Shown piece after piece: positions 1 through 7,012 of a stretch of DNA of 32,776 nt; position 1 is the first letter of the stretch; each line of letters starts with the position of its first letter. The DNA lies in contig JARBTN010000013.1 in assembly GCA_029240195.1 (NCBI GenBank), positions 1 to 32,776 on the forward strand, in the 5' to 3' direction. This DNA is from Chlamydiales bacterium. GTDB lineage: Bacteria > Chlamydiota > Chlamydiia > Chlamydiales > JARBTN01. The position numbers and the translations under genes were made by a program. The notes beneath the pieces are model-generated. The model saw only the letters and a list, made by a program, of their open reading frames with translations, was not told the origin of the DNA and searched no databases.

Positions 1-27
1 GTCATATTGCTTCTGTTGCTTTGCCAT
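1..27 (-). CDS. Putative IS3-family transposase OrfA, N-terminal 9 codons only
   Basis: Only MAKQQKQYD is visible before the window ends, so the family call rests on the start wording, on the good Shine-Dalgarno (GAGGG, 5-6 bases before the ATG at 27) and on the IS-like terminus upstream. IS3 OrfA proteins carry an N-terminal helix-turn-helix and are fused to OrfB, the DDE integrase, by programmed frameshifting. None of that can be checked here. An unrelated small gene is possible. Confidence 0.4.
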
Positions 28-92
28 TTAATCCCTCATGTAAAACACTGATTATATTTCTCTGTGTTTTAAATGTCCTCCAAATGGTAGCA
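1..92 (-). mobile_element. IS3-family-like element, 5' end only (runs off left edge)
   Basis: Read on the minus strand, the segment from 92 down to 1 starts TGCTACCATTTGGAGGACAT, which has the style of an IS3-family left terminus (5'-TG, then a G/C block and GGACA about 15 bases in). About 65 bases further an ORF begins with ATGGCAAAGCAACAG, preceded by GAGGG at good spacing. The distance from terminus to orfA start and the N-terminal wording MAKQQKQYD are typical of IS3 OrfA transposases. The element's other end lies outside the window. The boundary at 92/93 is inferred from the TG end and from the broken reading frame that begins immediately after it. Confidence 0.55.
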
Positions 93-399
93 AGATCAGG
101 CACTAGCTGCTCAGGAATTTCTTGCAGCCGTCAATGAAGATGAAGCAGTGAAGCCCTATCTAGAAAAATATCCCTTCACTATGGAAAACATAGAAATAGC
201 TCTTTTTCTAGATGATGTAAGGGGTGGTGATCTTGAAAGTCCACATGTTGGCATCGCCGATATTAGAAATGGAAGCTTAAATTATAAAAAATTGATTATG
301 TCCGAGATCCCTGAGATAACATTTGATAAAGAATCCTATGAAGAAGCGTTCAAGGCTATGGAGATAAAAGGGATTCCGTTAAAGGCAGATGTCCGCTAA
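93..399 (+). pseudogene. 3' remnant of an unknown gene, probably cut by the adjacent IS element
   Basis: The frame is open from 91 and reads DQALAAQEFLAAVNEDEAV, then KPYLEKYPFT, down to KADVR and a stop at 397-399. The protein-like wording continues upstream of the first usable start, a GTG at 148, for about 18 codons with no ATG, GTG or TTG and no ribosome site, then meets a TAG at 88-90 inside the proposed IS terminus. The simplest reading is a gene whose 5' part was displaced by the insertion. If the GTG at 148 were used, the product would be 83 residues, acidic, without membrane segments. I do not recognise the family. The alternative is a genuine short protein starting at 148. Confidence 0.5.
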
Positions 400-455
400 A
401 TGGCAGCCAGATCACTCATGTTTTTATAGATAACACCTAGCGCTTAAAGGCCTCC

Positions 456-1910
456 TCATGATGAGAAAGGCTTTTCTCCAGCTAGCGCCTGGGCCATCTT
501 TCGAAAGATAAAGAAATGAAAAGGCAATAAGGAGTACCAATAGAGGCGCCCTAAAACGCCTTTGGGGCGAAATGTCGCCGTCTGGACCAGGTAACTCTCC
601 TCCCCTTTTTCTTCCAGCTTGAACTCAAGCCAAGCTTCTCCCGGCAGCTTCATCCCTGCAAAAAGGATCAGGTTGCCTGTGGTCTTGTCGGCGCGGATGA
701 CCCGCCAAAAATCGATCGGGTCCCCCGCCAAAATCTCGGAAGGGTGGCGCCTGCCCCGATTCAAGCCAACTCCCCCAATGATGCGATCGAGGAAGCCGCG
801 GAGGTGCCAGGCCCAATTCAAAGCATAATAACCAGTAGCGCCTCCGATCCTCCAAATGCGGTCGATGACAGCCTCTTTAGAACCTTGGATGAGCACTCTC
901 CTCTTATCTTTGAGACAACCTTCTCTGGGCACTTGGACATAATCTTCAATGTTGGGGTTGTTGCCATCGATTTCCCAAGAGTCCATCCAACTCGACACCA
1001 CTTCATTTTGTGAAATCTTTTGAAAAGCCAACTCGAGCGCCTGCTGATAGGTCAAGCACTCGTGGGGAATGATTTTTTGGATGCCATTCAGCTGAACGAC
1101 TGTGCTGCTTTTCATGCTTTGTACTAAATAAGAGCAGATCGAGAAGCGCACTGTGGTGATGAATACCAGCCAGTAGCTAGAGACCCGGGCGCTCAAAAAC
1201 GGCATTTTGATGATCCACCGTTTCAAATTCCTAAAGGCGGCGTATTTCAGCATCAGCTCTTTAAAGGTGAATATTTCCGGCCCGCCAATGTCAAATGTCT
1301 GATTGAAACACTCCCGATTGAAGAGGACGCTAGAAAGGTAGAAGAGGACATCAGGAATGGCGATCGGCTGGCATTTTGTCTCGACCCACCGGGGAGCGAC
1401 CATGACGGGCAGTTTTTCGCATAAATCCCGAATGATCTCAAAAGAGGCGCTGCCTGCTCCGATGATGATGCTGGCGCGCAAGACGGTGGTCGGAATCCCG
1501 CTCCTTTTGAAAGCGTGCTCGACTAATAGGCGCGATTGCAGATGGTGAGATAACTTTTCTTCGTCATTGATAATGGCCCCTAAATAGATGATCTGCTTAA
1601 TCTGCGTGTTTTTCACACCTTTAAGAAATTGCTCGACGACTTCACTTTCGCTATCGGCCAGATTGCCGCCGATTTCAGACATCGAGTGAACAAGGTAATA
1701 AGCGGCCTCAATATCTTCTGGAATCCCTTGCAAAGTCTCTGGGTTCTTTAAATCGCCCCAGATGTAGTGAAGATTCGGCTTATCTTCAGCAAACACTTTT
1801 GCCCCTTTAATCCGGCATAGAGCATAGATTTGATAGCCTTGATCTAAGAGGGAAAGGATCAGCCTTTTGCCAACAAATCCATTGGCTCCTGTAATGAGAA
1901 CTTTTGTCAT
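456..1910 (-). CDS. NAD(P)-binding SDR-family protein with C-terminal DUF2867 (YbjT-like)
   Basis: The 484-residue protein opens with a Rossmann fold, the dinucleotide loop TGANGFVG at residues 7-14, as in atypical short-chain dehydrogenases (NmrA/YbjT group). A long C-terminal part containing the stretch from IWRIGGATGYYALNWAWHLR to DFWRVIRADKTTGNLILFAG matches DUF2867, the arrangement of E. coli YbjT (about 476 residues). The start at 1910 is preferred over an upstream in-frame ATG at 1970 because the Rossmann strand begins there and AAGGA sits about 8 bases before it. The function is probably an NAD(P)-dependent reductase or sensor; the substrate is unknown. It is a single gene, with no partner on the same strand nearby. 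Confidence 0.85.
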   Translation of the reverse strand: MTKVLITGANGFVGKRLILSLLDQGYQIYALCRIKGAKVFAEDKPNLHYIWGDLKNPETLQGIPEDIEAAYYLVHSMSEIGGNLADSESEVVEQFLKGVKNTQIKQIIYLGAIINDEEKLSHHLQSRLLVEHAFKRSGIPTTVLRASIIIGAGSASFEIIRDLCEKLPVMVAPRWVETKCQPIAIPDVLFYLSSVLFNRECFNQTFDIGGPEIFTFKELMLKYAAFRNLKRWIIKMPFLSARVSSYWLVFITTVRFSICSYLVQSMKSSTVVQLNGIQKIIPHECLTYQQALELAFQKISQNEVVSSWMDSWEIDGNNPNIEDYVQVPREGCLKDKRRVLIQGSKEAVIDRIWRIGGATGYYALNWAWHLRGFLDRIIGGVGLNRGRRHPSEILAGDPIDFWRVIRADKTTGNLILFAGMKLPGEAWLEFKLEEKGEESYLVQTATFRPKGVLGRLYWYSLLPFHFFIFRKMAQALAGEKPFSS

Positions 1911-2047
1911 GAACAGATTCCTTTTAAGGGAGAAAACAGCTCCCATGGCTTGGGAGGCTCTTTGACCCATATATCTGTTACATGCATTAAAGAGAAGGTC
2001 TAGAGTGCTCTATCAAACATATAGCGAGGTGCCAAACGGCTTTTTCC

Positions 2048-2216
2048 CTAGTACCCAACCAATTTAATTTTGAGGTGTAAAACTGATGCGAAAGCTCTCG
2101 TGATTGGACTTGTGCAAGCTCCTTAGTATTAAAAATATAAAGGGGCTTGCACAAGTTCAATCACGAGGCTTTGGCGCAGTTTTACACTCATCAAAACTAA
2201 GTTGGTTGGGTACTAG
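2048..2216. repeat. 169-bp near-perfect palindrome, MITE-like
   Basis: Left arm 2048-2124 and right arm 2140-2216 are reverse complements over about 77 bases with only scattered mismatches and a one-base gap, separated by a 15-base A/T loop (2125-2139). Both outer ends read CTAGTACCCAACC inward. Because CTAG is itself palindromic it could be a 4-bp target duplication of the YTAR type used by IS5-family elements, leaving GTACCCAACC as the terminal repeat. The structure has no coding capacity of its own; the 68-codon frame across it is an artefact. As RNA it would fold into a very long hairpin. Confidence 0.8.
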
Positions 2217-2252
2217 TTTTGCCCCCATTTTTCAGCGCGTTTTTTTCTTCTT

Positions 2253-2282
2253 TTGGACAAGAAATTCACTAAAACGTAGATT
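2253..2282 (+). promoter_or_regulatory. Possible sigma-66/70 promoter for the gene at 2352
   Basis: TTGGAC (2253-2258) and TAGATT (2277-2282) are separated by 18 bases in an AT-rich stretch just after the MITE-like palindrome. The match to TTGACA/TATAAT is only moderate. Confidence 0.3.
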
Positions 2283-2351
2283 CTTTTTAAAGTTTTACCA
2301 AGCCGTTTAAAAATAAAAGATGCCCCTAAAATTTTTTATGTGAGGTCAAGA

Positions 2352-2969
2352 ATGGATCCCGTAACAGCTGCTACAAGCCATTCAGAAATAAAAACTTCTG
2401 AAAAAACACCCCAAATTCTTCCTTTAAAATCACTCTACGATGATTGCCGTAAAGAGGCAGCCTTCTTTGGAATCACCACAGCTACAGCTGTCGCTCTCTA
2501 TAGCATATCTCAGCTGGTCGACGACTGGCAAGTCGACCGGCAGAATATCGCCCTTAGCGTGACACTTGGAAGCTTTGTCGGTTCTATCGTGTCTATTCCA
2601 GCCGCCCTTCTATTTAAAACGGCGCAGACATGCTTTGCCAACTCAGGTCTTGCAGAGCTCTCAAGCCGCGTGATGGCCGATGTCAATAAAGGGGATAAAA
2701 AATGGATCATTCTCGGCCTCGGTCTAGGAGCCCTTGGATCTACGGCCTACGTTGTAAAAGAAAATTTATTGGCAAGAACTGCCTTAGAAGGGCCTGAAGA
2801 GGTTTCAGAAGAGGTTTCAAATGCTCCTTTGCTTCCCCCTTTATCTACCTACCAAATCGTGTTGGCGAGCAGCTTTGGAGGAGCCGTGCTAGGCGGAGCC
2901 TTGAATGCCGCTAAAACAAAAGCATCTGCTTTATACCGCAAAATATTTTCAAAAGAAAAAGCGGCCTGA
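2352..2969 (+). CDS. Unknown membrane protein (205 aa)
   Basis: The start at the ATG 2352 (MDPVTAATSH) has GAGG 7 bases upstream and is better than the in-frame GTG at 2340. After a polar N-terminus of about 35 residues there are hydrophobic, small-residue-rich stretches near residues 45-60, 70-90, 118-135 and 170-190. The third (IILGLGLGALGSTAYVV) and fourth (IVLASSFGGAVLGGALNAA) are glycine/alanine-rich. The tail is basic (YRKIFSKEKAA). Four membrane spans are plausible. No catalytic motif is seen and I do not recognise the family. It stands alone between the palindrome and the convergent Dus gene. Confidence 0.6.
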   Translation: MDPVTAATSHSEIKTSEKTPQILPLKSLYDDCRKEAAFFGITTATAVALYSISQLVDDWQVDRQNIALSVTLGSFVGSIVSIPAALLFKTAQTCFANSGLAELSSRVMADVNKGDKKWIILGLGLGALGSTAYVVKENLLARTALEGPEEVSEEVSNAPLLPPLSTYQIVLASSFGGAVLGGALNAAKTKASALYRKIFSKEKAA

Positions 2970-3010
2970 GCCCTTGGAAATGGGAGGCTAAGCTGCCTCC
3001 TTTCATAAAG

Positions 3011-4057
3011 TCAGCACTCTTCGCACGTGTCGGCGCGGGGAGAAGAAGCTGAACTATTTGGACTATCTGGGCCGTCTTGGGCGGGGTCGTATTCTGAGAT
3101 TAGCCGGCGGATCTCTTCCACGCTTTCAGCGCGGCTGATGCAATGGCGAAAGGCGCGGGCATTGGTCTCGCTTTTAAAATACCAGCAGCCAATTTTGCGC
3201 ATCTCTAAGATGGCGCGGCGGTCTGGATGGTAGGCGAGGACGGCCTCAAAATGGGCGAGGAGAGCTTGGCGCAAAAACTCCATCGATTTTTCAAAGACGG
3301 GCTTGCCCTGGAAGTAGTCGCGGATCTCTTGAGCAATCCAAGGCTGCCCCATCGTGCCGCGCGAAGCTAAGACGCCGTCGCAGCCAGTCTGCTCGAACAT
3401 ATTCAAAGCAGCTTCTGGTGAAAAGACGTCGCCATTGCCGATGACGGGAATTTTTTTGGCGCGCTCTTTACAGCGGCGGATGGGGTCGAGATGAGCCTTT
3501 CCCTTATAGCCTTGCTGGCGCGTGCGGCCGTGGACAAAGATGAGGGAAGCTCCCGCCTGCTCGGCAATTTCGGTGATCTCCTCGGCATTGAGATTCTCAT
3601 CATCCCAGCCGATGCGGATCTTGACGGTGACGGGAATGCTCACAGCTGCGACAATCGTGGAGATGAGATCGCCGATGCGGCGCGGGTCTTTTAAAAGGCC
3701 TGAGCCGCTGCCATCTTTAGTTACCTTATCGACGGGACAGCCGCAATTGAGATCGACGACATCGAAGCCGAGATCTTCGACAATTTTAGCGGCCTGGCCA
3801 GCGATGGCCACTTTGCTGCCGCAGAGCTGAGCGCCGATAGGGCGCATGGAGGGGTGGTAGTCGAGGATATGGAACGAGCCGGGATCGAGGCGGACGAGGG
3901 CGTCCATCTTGACCATTTCGCAGAACATTAAGTCAGGTCGGTAGCGGCTTGAGATGAGGCGAAAGGGGTAGTCGGAGCAGCCGGCTAGCGGGGAGTAGAA
4001 GATATTGCCGGGAAGCTGAAGCTTGCCGAGCTGGATGGGCTTTAAAAAAGAGTTCAT
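3011..4057 (-). CDS. tRNA-dihydrouridine synthase (Dus family, DusB-like)
   Basis: Flavin enzyme that reduces specific uridines in tRNA to dihydrouridine. The 348-residue protein has the Dus signature DLNCGCPVDKV (residues 102-112) with the proton-donating cysteine C107, followed by DGSGSGLL, then HGRTRQQGYKG, GNGDVF and the FMN-phosphate loop SRGTMGQPW. The N-terminal SPLAGCSDYPFR replaces the usual APMAGxTDxPFR. Start 4057 was chosen because the ATG overlaps the stop of the upstream yggT-like gene (ATGA) and because MNSFLKPIQLGKLQL is the natural TIM-barrel beginning; the longer open frame upstream is just the other frame of that gene. The last 20 or so residues are Asp/Ser-rich and low complexity. 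Confidence 0.92.
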   Translation of the reverse strand: MNSFLKPIQLGKLQLPGNIFYSPLAGCSDYPFRLISSRYRPDLMFCEMVKMDALVRLDPGSFHILDYHPSMRPIGAQLCGSKVAIAGQAAKIVEDLGFDVVDLNCGCPVDKVTKDGSGSGLLKDPRRIGDLISTIVAAVSIPVTVKIRIGWDDENLNAEEITEIAEQAGASLIFVHGRTRQQGYKGKAHLDPIRRCKERAKKIPVIGNGDVFSPEAALNMFEQTGCDGVLASRGTMGQPWIAQEIRDYFQGKPVFEKSMEFLRQALLAHFEAVLAYHPDRRAILEMRKIGCWYFKSETNARAFRHCISRAESVEEIRRLISEYDPAQDGPDSPNSSASSPRADTCEEC

Positions 4058-4332
4058 CGAAAGATTGAATGTATGATGATTTGAACAAAGCGCTCTATAA
4101 ACTGAAGCGCAAATAAGGCGACGATAGGGCTTAGGTCGAGCATGCCGCCGATCGGGGGGATGAAGCGCCGAAAAATGTCGAGGTAGGGGTCGGTGCAGTA
4201 GGCGATGAAGCGAAAGAATTGATTGCCCTGGTATTCGGGCAACCACGAACTCAAGATGCGCAAAAACAGCATCAGCTGATATAAATCAAATAGATTGCTG
4301 ATCATTTGGTTTAAATAAAGGCTTGCTCTCAT
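4054..4332 (-). CDS. YggT-family integral membrane protein
   Basis: This 92-residue protein has two hydrophobic segments (about residues 11-32 and 66-88) separated by WLPEYQGNQFFRFIAYCTDPYLDIFRR. The pattern of proline- and tyrosine-containing linker followed by F+R..IPP.GG.+DLSPI is characteristic of the YggT family, which is linked to osmotic tolerance and often sits beside cell-division or RNA-modification genes. Its stop overlaps the start of the Dus gene by 4 bases (ATGA), implying translational coupling. Start ATG 4332 has only a weak ribosome site; Met10 is an alternative. Confidence 0.85.
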   Translation of the reverse strand: MRASLYLNQMISNLFDLYQLMLFLRILSSWLPEYQGNQFFRFIAYCTDPYLDIFRRFIPPIGGMLDLSPIVALFALQFIERFVQIIIHSIFR

Positions 4333-4355
4333 TGCTCTTAAGCTCGTTGAAGTTA

Positions 4356-4471
4356 AAACCCAACTTGCTTGGGTTTAAAGTACCATATTAGCAATATCCC
4401 CTCTAAAAAGCAAGCCAGACCCGTTGCCCCCTTCTTCACCTCTAAAGGGCGTTTTTTCAAATGCGCCCTTT
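4356..4471 (-). terminator. Two small hairpins between the 37-aa gene and the yggT-like gene
   Basis: AAAGGGCG (4444-4451) pairs with CGCCCTTT (4464-4471), and AAACCCAA (4356-4363) pairs with TTGGGTTT (4369-4376) around a 5-base loop. Both lie downstream of the small gene at 4502-4615 and upstream of the yggT-like gene, all on the minus strand. The second stem ends in TTTT-AA on the minus strand, a weak intrinsic terminator. Apart from these hairpins and the 37-residue gene, I see nothing coding in 4333-4782. Confidence 0.35.
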
Positions 4472-4501
4472 CTCCAAAAGCACCTTTCTGCTAAGTTTAT
4501 T

Positions 4502-4615
4502 TTAATGCTTCATCATATAAACAAAGTATAGAGTAAATAGTATAATCGTCACAATGACTGTTGCATAGATAAAGAAAGCACTATTTTGCATTGAAGGCTT
4601 ATCATCTGTCTTCAT
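4502..4615 (-). CDS. Small single-span membrane protein (37 aa), unknown
   Basis: A short open frame starts at ATG 4615 with AAAGGGG 6 bases upstream, one of the best ribosome sites in the window (an in-frame ATG at 4621 lies too close to it). The product begins MKTDDKPSMQN, then a 23-residue hydrophobic helix, AFFIYATVIVTIILFTLYFV plus YMM, and ends KH. With two lysines and two aspartates before the helix and K-H after it, topology is unclear. It stands alone between divergent neighbours. I do not recognise it; small single-pass proteins commonly act as regulators or accessory subunits of membrane complexes, but no partner is evident. Confidence 0.6.
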   Translation of the reverse strand: MKTDDKPSMQNSAFFIYATVIVTIILFTLYFVYMMKH

Positions 4616-4782
4616 AATCATCCCCTTTAAATAATTAAAACTAAACTTGCTATTTATACCCTTACTACTCACCCAAATTGGGTCATTGCCCGCCCTGAAA
4701 ATTAATCTTTAGGAAGATATCATAGCCAAGTGTGGTTTAAAGCAATCAGTTTAATTGAAAACAAGATTTAGGGAAAAGCCTC

Positions 4783-6348
4783 ATGAACTTAACATCTTAT
4801 TTTGGCAATAGCTCTGCTCTGGCTGTCGAGGTTTTGCAAGGAGCAGTAAAGATTGCACAAGTTGACTTGCAAAAAGGGAAGATCGGCCGTTTAGAGCTCA
4901 AAGAAATGCCTCTCGAGACCTATTCTTCACAAGAAATTGCCAAAATACAAAATAAAAAGGATGTCTTTACCTCCTGTCTTCCAGCTAAAGATCTCTTCTT
5001 TCGCACCATGGACATCCCCTTGACCAAAGACCGGGAGATTAAAGAAGCGCTCCCCTTTCAAGCCGAGCCCATCCTGCCTTTTGCCCTAGAAGATAGCCTG
5101 CTTGAGTCGATCACCTTGAGCAAAGACCGGGAAAAGAGCAAGATGGCCCTCTTTGCCTATAAAAAAGAGGCGGTGCAGGCGCATTTGGAATTTTTAAAAG
5201 AGCAGCACTTCGAGCCAGAGATCACCAGCCCCCCTCCTATCGCCTTGGCCTACTTCGCTCATGCGACAAGCGTTGAAAAAGAGGCGCTGCAAGTGGTCTT
5301 GCATGTCGGCTCTGTTGAAATGCTCTGCATCATCAGAAGTGGAAAAGCTCCTTTAGCCTTTGCCACATCTGACATGGGGCTAAATCCCTTTTTAGAACAA
5401 GGGGATTGGCACCCCCTCTGCCAAGAGGCTTTAAGGCTGTTTTATGCCTGCTTAAAGGCCGCGGGAAAAGAGCAAGCGCTGCCCATTTTACTCGTCGGAG
5501 AGGGTGCGCACTCCCCTTTGCTAATTGCCGAGCTGCAACGCACTTTTAAATGCGAAATCGACCTCCCCCTGGCCATCGAGCCCTATCCAAGAGAAGAGGT
5601 GGCCAAACATGCGCTCAATATCGGGTCGGCTCTTGTCGGTTTAGAGGTATCGCCAGAGGTGAATTTCCGCTCCGGAGAGTTTTCCTATCCCCACCCTTGG
5701 CGCCGCCTAAAAGGACCCATGGCTCTCTTTTGCCTGCTGGCCGTCTTTTTAACGCTGCTCATCTACGGCGATGAAAGGTTAAAGATTAAAGAACGGGAGC
5801 GCTCGATCAAGGATACATATGCCAACGTGCTAAGCGTTGTAGGCAAAGAAGCGGCCGCTGTCGAGCAAGAGTATTGCAAAAAGCATGGGATACTCTTTGA
5901 AGAGAGCCTCTTTGCCTTAGATGCGCTCACCCCCTTTGAGATTGCCGAACGGGTCTCTTTTCTGCAGCAGGCCAAAACAGATGTCGAGGCTTTTCCCCTC
6001 TTTCCCAATGTGCCCAAGGTCTCTGATGCCCTCGCTTGGCTCTCCACTCACTCAAATGTGGTCCAAGTCGATCCCACCACATTAGAAAAGACGACCCTTT
6101 TGAAACTAGAAAGCTTTCAATACACGCTTGTTAAAAGGCCGGCTAAAGGCAAATTGCGCGATCACTATCAAGTGAAAATTGACCTGGAGATCTCTTCTGA
6201 AACGCCCCACCCGGCGCGCGAGTTTCATGCAGCACTAGTTAGCCCCAATCCGTTTGTCGACCCAAAAGCCGAGATCAAATGGACGGCAAGCCGAGGCAAA
6301 TACCGCGCCACCTTCTATTTAAAAGACAAAACAGCTTATTCACTTTAA
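4783..6348 (+). CDS. GspL/PilM-like inner-membrane assembly protein (CT646-like)
   Basis: The 521-residue protein has a soluble N-terminal region (1-305) with the feel of the actin-like PilM/GspL cytoplasmic fold: SALAVEVLQGAVKIAQV near residues 12-28 recalls the first phosphate-binding strand, and LQVVLHVGSVEMLCII the second subdomain. A single membrane span lies at about 311-328 (ALFCLLAVFLTLLIYG), followed by a charged helical and then mixed domain of about 190 residues, as in GspL or a PilM-PilN fusion. It is followed 10 bases later by a PilO/GspM-like gene. As I recall, C. trachomatis has three uncharacterised genes, CT646-CT648, at the same place before recA; the architecture call is inference from topology rather than from a hard motif. 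Confidence 0.6.
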   Translation: MNLTSYFGNSSALAVEVLQGAVKIAQVDLQKGKIGRLELKEMPLETYSSQEIAKIQNKKDVFTSCLPAKDLFFRTMDIPLTKDREIKEALPFQAEPILPFALEDSLLESITLSKDREKSKMALFAYKKEAVQAHLEFLKEQHFEPEITSPPPIALAYFAHATSVEKEALQVVLHVGSVEMLCIIRSGKAPLAFATSDMGLNPFLEQGDWHPLCQEALRLFYACLKAAGKEQALPILLVGEGAHSPLLIAELQRTFKCEIDLPLAIEPYPREEVAKHALNIGSALVGLEVSPEVNFRSGEFSYPHPWRRLKGPMALFCLLAVFLTLLIYGDERLKIKERERSIKDTYANVLSVVGKEAAAVEQEYCKKHGILFEESLFALDALTPFEIAERVSFLQQAKTDVEAFPLFPNVPKVSDALAWLSTHSNVVQVDPTTLEKTTLLKLESFQYTLVKRPAKGKLRDHYQVKIDLEISSETPHPAREFHAALVSPNPFVDPKAEIKWTASRGKYRATFYLKDKTAYSL

Positions 6349-6358
6349 AGGTACTCCT

Positions 6359-6985
6359 ATGAGCCAAACAGCCATTCCAATGCAAAGGCTTGTCCTCTAC
6401 CTGACAGCCCTGATCTTGCTGGCCCCCTTCTTCCTCTTCCTTCAGATGAAGCAAGAGAGCGACGCCTTGAAGAGTGTGGAGATGGAAGTGGAAAACGCTT
6501 TTGAGCAGCTCATGCTTAAAGAGACGAAACAAGCTCTCAATAAGCTTGTGCAAAAGCACTTTCAAAATGCCGATCACTTTTACATGGAAAAGCAGATTGA
6601 GACAGTTGTGCCGCTCGAACCGGAAATCGAACAGCTTAATGAAATTGTCAACTACAGCGGATTCACAGGCGATGAGGCGATCCGCAAGCGGCTCGACCAC
6701 CTCACCCTTGGCAGCAATGCTTTGGTCTTCACCGAAGGTTCCGTTCAAACCTACGCGACCTTTCAAGAGACGCTCGAGACCCTCGCCCATCCCGTCGAGA
6801 TGGATAGCCAAGACATCGCCAAGGTACTGGCCCGCATCGAGGGGGTGCCAATCGGACCGTATGCCGCAGCAGAGGGGCGGCCGCAGCTGCTGATCACCGA
6901 CTTTAAAATCGAACGCAAGAAGGCGCTAGAGACTAACGAAAACTTTGTTTTAAATCTCAAGGTTCTCAAGAGAGAATTCCTGTAG
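6359..6985 (+). CDS. PilO/GspM-like single-span protein (CT647-like)
   Basis: A 208-residue protein with a short cytoplasmic N-terminus, one membrane span at about residues 10-28 (LVLYLTALILLAPFFLFLQ) and a largely helical, charged periplasmic region (QESDALKSVEMEVENAFEQL onward). That is the topology of PilO/GspM, which pairs with PilN/GspL under type IV pilus or type II secretion machines. AAAGG lies 8 bases before the ATG, and the preceding stop is 10 bases away, so the two are one operon. In Chlamydia CT647 has been listed as a lipoprotein as I recall, but no lipobox cysteine is present here. The family assignment is tentative. Confidence 0.5.
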   Translation: MSQTAIPMQRLVLYLTALILLAPFFLFLQMKQESDALKSVEMEVENAFEQLMLKETKQALNKLVQKHFQNADHFYMEKQIETVVPLEPEIEQLNEIVNYSGFTGDEAIRKRLDHLTLGSNALVFTEGSVQTYATFQETLETLAHPVEMDSQDIAKVLARIEGVPIGPYAAAEGRPQLLITDFKIERKKALETNENFVLNLKVLKREFL

Positions 6986-7012
6986 CCTCACCCAAAGGAC
7001 ATTTTCCAAGCG

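Noticed and set aside
2104-2310. 68-codon open frame on the plus strand
   Set aside because: It runs through the right arm of the 169-bp palindrome and low-complexity T-rich DNA, has no ribosome site and reads FFFFWTRN-type sequence.
3011-4246. 411-codon version of the Dus protein
   Set aside because: The extra N-terminus is the other frame of the yggT-like gene; the ATGA overlap at 4054-4057 marks the true start.
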